Shown: one piece after another, positions 60,495 to 64,000 of the stretch
How the letters are laid out: the number at the start of each line of letters is the position of its first letter
Numbering within the stretch: position 1 is the first letter of the stretch
From: Sepioteuthis lessoniana
Taxonomy: Eukaryota > Mollusca > Cephalopoda > Myopsida > Loliginidae
NCBI GenBank assembly: GCA_963585895.1
Contig: OY757934.1
Span: 39,164,510 to 39,228,509 of the forward strand
DNA length: 64,000 nucleotides
Direction: 5' to 3'
Notes under the pieces: model-generated
The model's database searches: none
The model's input: only the letters and a program-made list of their open reading frames with translations
What the model was told of the DNA's origin: nothing
Made by a program: the position numbers and the translations under genes

Positions 60495-61568
60495 TACGTT
60501 CAAAATAAAAACAAGTAAAATAAAAGATATCAATAGGTACAAGTGAAACGAAAACTGATTTACCTATTTATCCAATACACTATATATATTAGTTGTCTAA
60601 ATTTCTGAGACAAAGCTTGTTGATTTTTATCATTAAGGTTTTTCGGACTATTGTCTTCATCTTTATTGTTATTTCCACAACGTTTCGTATATATATATAT
60701 ATATATATAGTCTTTTCTCTCACTTTCTCTGATCTCCAATGAAGTTAAATGAAACATCCTTACTCAATCCCATTTTCTTTTATATATGATTATCCTTGTC
60801 TCAGACGGCCAACGGCTTGATATTCCTTTAATGTTTACTGGTACAGGTGGCTTTACATAAAACAAAAGAACTTATGTTGTTAACGTCTCTAAAATTTGCC
60901 ATCGGGAGATTTGATTGGGAGGCCAAACTCTAATGACAGGAAGGGTCAAAAGCAGCATTCTCTCACCTCCACACATCTCTTTATATAATAAAAATGTTTT
61001 ATAAGAAAAAATCAAACCGACCACGTGCGGCACTTGATTTGGCCAGAGTGGAAAAAGGGAGAAGTAAACGATACCTAAAAGCTGCCTCCCACTATTTGTC
61101 GAGAACTACTATTGGAACCCTCAGTAAAAATCTGGGGACCAAACTGTAAAGGCAAGAAAGAATAGCCAACAGAAAGGTTTCGTCACTCACTCCTTGAACA
61201 GCAGATAAATATTTCAAACAGGCAAGAAGCTTCCTTAGAAATAAAAGTAAAATTAAACAAAAGTCGATAACTGAAATCATACCAATTTAAACAACTGAAA
61301 GAAAGTTCAACCCGAAAATTTTGCTGAAAAGATAACTTTACAGAAGACTCGAAATTAAATGAAAACTGATAATTTCGACAAAACTGAAAAGAAAAAAATA
61401 CTCAAATTCAAAGAACTTTGTTTCCTGGACCCTCTCAGATAAGTTCCTGCAAATTACACTAAAATTTGCAACACTTTATCTTTTCTATCCCTTTCTTTCT
61501 TGTTTCTTTTGTATAAAATTCCCTCTTAAAAACTTTTTTGTCTCTATTATCTTTTCGCATCAGTGTCC
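60495..61568. other. Unassigned AT-rich DNA
   Basis: A short (TA)n tract near 60690. No gene or shared repeat is seen. Confidence 0.5.
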
Positions 61569-62050
61569 TGTAGCAGAAAGAAATAATTTCAAATTATTAT
61601 TTAGTGCAGGAATTATTTTGGCCGTTGAGGTTTCGAATTTATATTTTAGTCCAATGAGGATGATTTAAGCCATACTACTCGGATGACTTTCCCGGGTAGT
61701 ATAAAAGGCCGCGCAAACGTTCTCTCAGCCTCTTCCTCACATATTTTTCGAGCAGGACAGACCTACTCTCTTCCTCACTCATTCTAGAGCAGAACAGACC
61801 AACATTCAACACGAGGAGAGCGTCATTCAACCATGGGCTATTGTTCTTTTTGGAGACTAGTGCTATTCATTCCTCCAAGACCAACTGGACCTCGAAATGC
61901 TCAATTCCAGCTCTAAATTCGCAACTGTTTTTCTTCCATTTGTACGACTCACAATACAAGGGTTATCTTTCTGGCTGTCATTAAAGTTGTTGAAACTCAT
62001 CAATATTCTCGTCCACATTCCTGTATTTTCCTTTCTTCTTAATGTAACAG
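61569..62050. mobile_element. LTR-like fossil with a core promoter look
   Basis: It begins TGTAGCAGAAAG, like the element at 56921. It holds CCAATGAGGATGA and a TATA-like GTATAAAAGG near 61700, and ends near AATGTAACA. I see no clear target duplication, so it may be a solo LTR, a partial copy, or one end of an element that decayed. Frames on both strands inside it are not called. Confidence 0.55.
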
Positions 62051-63110
62051 GGCAGACCACAATTTGCTTTTGTTGGAAAAGTCCGAATTAGAAAGCTGCG
62101 GAACTTACCATTTGAACTTACTGTTTGAACTTACCGTTTAAAATTACCCGTTGAAGTCGCCTAAAAACATTACCCAGTAAAATAATAAATTTGGCCTTAA
62201 TGTCATTCTCTTATCAAATTTTACTCTAAATTCCTTCATATTGAATTTTTCCCCTAAAATTCTTTACATTGCATATTTTATCTTTCAAAATTTCTTTATA
62301 TGGCAACTTTCATTTTTAATTTCTTTTAATATATGCAAAAGCCTGCAACTAATTTGAGTCAGTATCTTAACGACATTTCACAGGGTTGCTTACTAAGAAG
62401 TTTAAATACGCCGCATATTTAGCCATTTCTCCTAAAATGAAAAAATTTAAAAAAGAAGATGGCGAGAATGGAACTTGGTAGAACCAAAAGTAAAGGACTT
62501 TCTTACATCCTTCATAAAAGAGAATAGATTTTACCTTTCATTATTCATAATAAACACTTGTCGATTTGTCGTATCTTTTCCCACCAAATCCGCCACAAGT
62601 ACATAAAAAATAAGAATATTAACAATAGCTTAATAATCAACGATAAATTATTTATGAAGGGTTTTAGCACAGATGTGCTTCCGTATTTTCCAATTATGTT
62701 CCGTTACGCTTTGGCATTCTTTTTAATTTACAAACGCCCGAGTTTACTGGATTATATAACGCCACAAAAAGTCCTCAATTCTTCAACTGTTTTCTCTTAT
62801 TTAGAAACAATACTCTTAACTATGCATTAGACATTCTTGGCTTGGCTTTATGATTAAATCAACAACTGATGACCGAGAGAGGTTAAGGTTACAAAATATT
62901 TTTCCGTGGTTTTCAAACTTTACTGAATGATATGGCAAACTAAGAAATACGGGTTGATCCCTGTAAGAACACAATCCTCAGGACAAGAGTATAGAATAGT
63001 GTTTCCAAAAGTTGGTTCAACAAAACTTTAGGGTTTCGCGTAATACAGTGTCTTTTGATATTAATTTAAGAAAAACATATTTTTATTTCTAAAAAAATAC
63101 ATTTAATGTT
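62051..63110. other. Unassigned AT-rich DNA
   Basis: Three short repeats of a TTGAACTTACC-type phrase lie at 62105-62160. The 90-residue frame at 62558-62830 has no recognised domain. Confidence 0.45.
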
Positions 63111-63780
63111 ACCGCTCTGTTAGCCTAGATGTCATTTACTAAGTTGAACTCAGTATGGCACAAGATTAGAAGTATAGGAGTTGTATATATTAAAAAGAAA
63201 TAAAAAAAGACAATAACATGAAAAAAAATGCAAAAGTAACAGTTTCCCAGGAGGCCTCAGACAGGAAGTGCAATCTGCGCATGCCTAAATAATTGGTTTC
63301 CTCGAGTCAAAGAAAAAAAATCGACCACAGAAGCTTTTATCACCTCGACTTAGACGGACGCACCTTTTTCTCTTGGCTGTTAGTCGGGAGTGCACGTGCT
63401 TGTTAAGTCCCGAACTTAGCAGCGCAGTGTCTCCGACAAGAAGCAGACTCTGATGATTCCATGATGTCCTTCAAACGTCTTGTCTGGGGGAGCGCAACTA
63501 TTTCAACTGGTTCAGAAAAATATTCCCATACCACTGTAGTTGTAAACCCCAAAAATAAAATTTGAGTTTAAAGATATCTTTGTCTTTTTCCTTCCATTCT
63601 TACTTCCCTTGCAATTTCAACGAACAAATAAGAAAATAACAAGTGAATGGGGCAAGAAGAAAAAGGAGTCAGACACAAACCTCAGAATATCCCAACAATA
63701 CCAACAATTCACCACAACCAAGACAAATTCTTCATTTACCCCATGGGCTACCAAGAAAGGATCAAATTTAATAACAATAG
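63111..63780. other. Mixed-composition stretch, unassigned
   Basis: A degraded H-like piece (GCCTAGATGTCATTTACTAA, ATGGCACAAGATTAGAAG) lies at 63118-63175. Then comes a relatively GC-rich block (63255-63500) followed by AATAAAATTTGAG at 63552, which could be a transcript end or an LTR poly-A region. The evidence does not decide. Confidence 0.35.
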
Positions 63781-63960
63781 TCTGCTAGCCTAGATGGCAA
63801 ACCATTACACCATGCAACAATGCTGGGCGTCTTTTGTAGTGTAATGGTTAGCGAGCTAGGTTAACAGACCATTGTTTGTAAGTTCGATTCCTTCTTGTTG
63901 GCCCCATATTTTGGCCCTGTGCCAGACTAAGCTAAGATGTGTAAATGACGACGTTGTTGA
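63781..63960. repeat. Two H-type tRNA-like heads in opposite orientation
   Basis: 63781-63820 reads in reverse GTTGCATGGTGTAATGGTTT. From 63826 the plus strand reads TTTTGTAGTGTAATGGTTAG, CGAGCTAGG, then GTAAGTTCGATTCCTTC (box B) and the H tail ACTAAGCTAAGATGTGTAAA. The plus unit is the most tRNA-like H head in the window. It lacks a foldable cloverleaf, so it is not called a tRNA gene. Confidence 0.7.
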
Positions 63961-64000
63961 TACTTTAAGTCTAAATTATCTATTTTCTAATTAATATTTA

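Noticed and set aside
63826-63900. A tRNA gene
   Set aside because: Box A and box B are present, but the acceptor and anticodon stems do not pair and the H tail follows.

Overview
This window looks like gene-poor, AT-rich non-coding DNA (intergenic or deep intron) from an animal genome. The candidate is a lophotrochozoan mollusc, most likely a cephalopod. That placement is inference: it rests on the density of tRNA-derived SINEs, long (CT)n, (TA)n and (CA)n tracts, 5'-truncated RTE-like LINE ends and mariner-type elements. I recognise no host protein-coding exon, no true tRNA or rRNA gene, no operon-like structure and no CRISPR array. Almost all short open frames are shadows of repeats or microsatellites. 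The exceptions are decayed transposase and reverse-transcriptase ends.

The window is a layered mosaic of interspersed repeats. I sorted them by eye into families, using my own labels. SINE-A has a tRNA head with a GGTTCAATCCC box and an ACTTTACTTTA tail. SINE-B has a TGGTGTAATGGTTATCG head. SINE-C has a similar head, and its 3' tail has a stem-loop. Repeat D is a 400-550 bp non-coding family with subtypes D1 and D2, whose 3' tail resembles that of SINE-C. SINE-F is a short tRNA-derived family with a (TA)n end. H is a 5S-rRNA-derived plus tRNA-derived composite SINE. E is an inverted-repeat element with a 37-bp tandem end. G is a mariner-type MITE. There is also one mariner with a damaged transposase, about ten RTE-like LINE 3' ends, three pieces of a second LINE with a restriction-like endonuclease motif, and several LTR fossils.

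Layout: 0-9 kb has D repeats, a split RTE, H, the mariner (6891-7806) and a SINE-F inverted pair. 9-20 kb has element E, nested SINE-B in SINE-C, an RTE/D inverted duplication and a GC-rich insert (15573-15907). 20-24 kb has a composite retro-insertion with a 20-bp target-site duplication, a 41-bp-stem hairpin, a solo LTR and the inverted sister copy of the composite. 24-38 kb has RTE and D nests, a mobilised SINE-C/B chimera, head-to-head SINE-A copies and rearranged LINE ends. 38-52 kb has SINE-A clusters, (CT)n tracts, the best-preserved RTE end (49462-49998) and a near-perfect 197-bp inverted repeat. 52-64 kb has an 89-bp tandem array made from a D tail, a solo LTR inside an RTE, and LTR-like promoter DNA near 61.6 kb.

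The main theme is recombination between retroelements. SINE heads, bodies and tails are swapped, read-through units are mobilised, tails are amplified into tandem arrays, and copies lie inverted close together. The strongest leads are the composite at 20227-20969 with its sister at 23116-23737, the C/B chimera at 29611-29898, the 5S-tRNA composite family, the tail array at 53042-53540, the hairpin at 21357-21457 and the GC-rich insert with a 15-bp duplication. Family boundaries are by-eye estimates, accurate to about 5-20 bp unless a target-site duplication fixes them.
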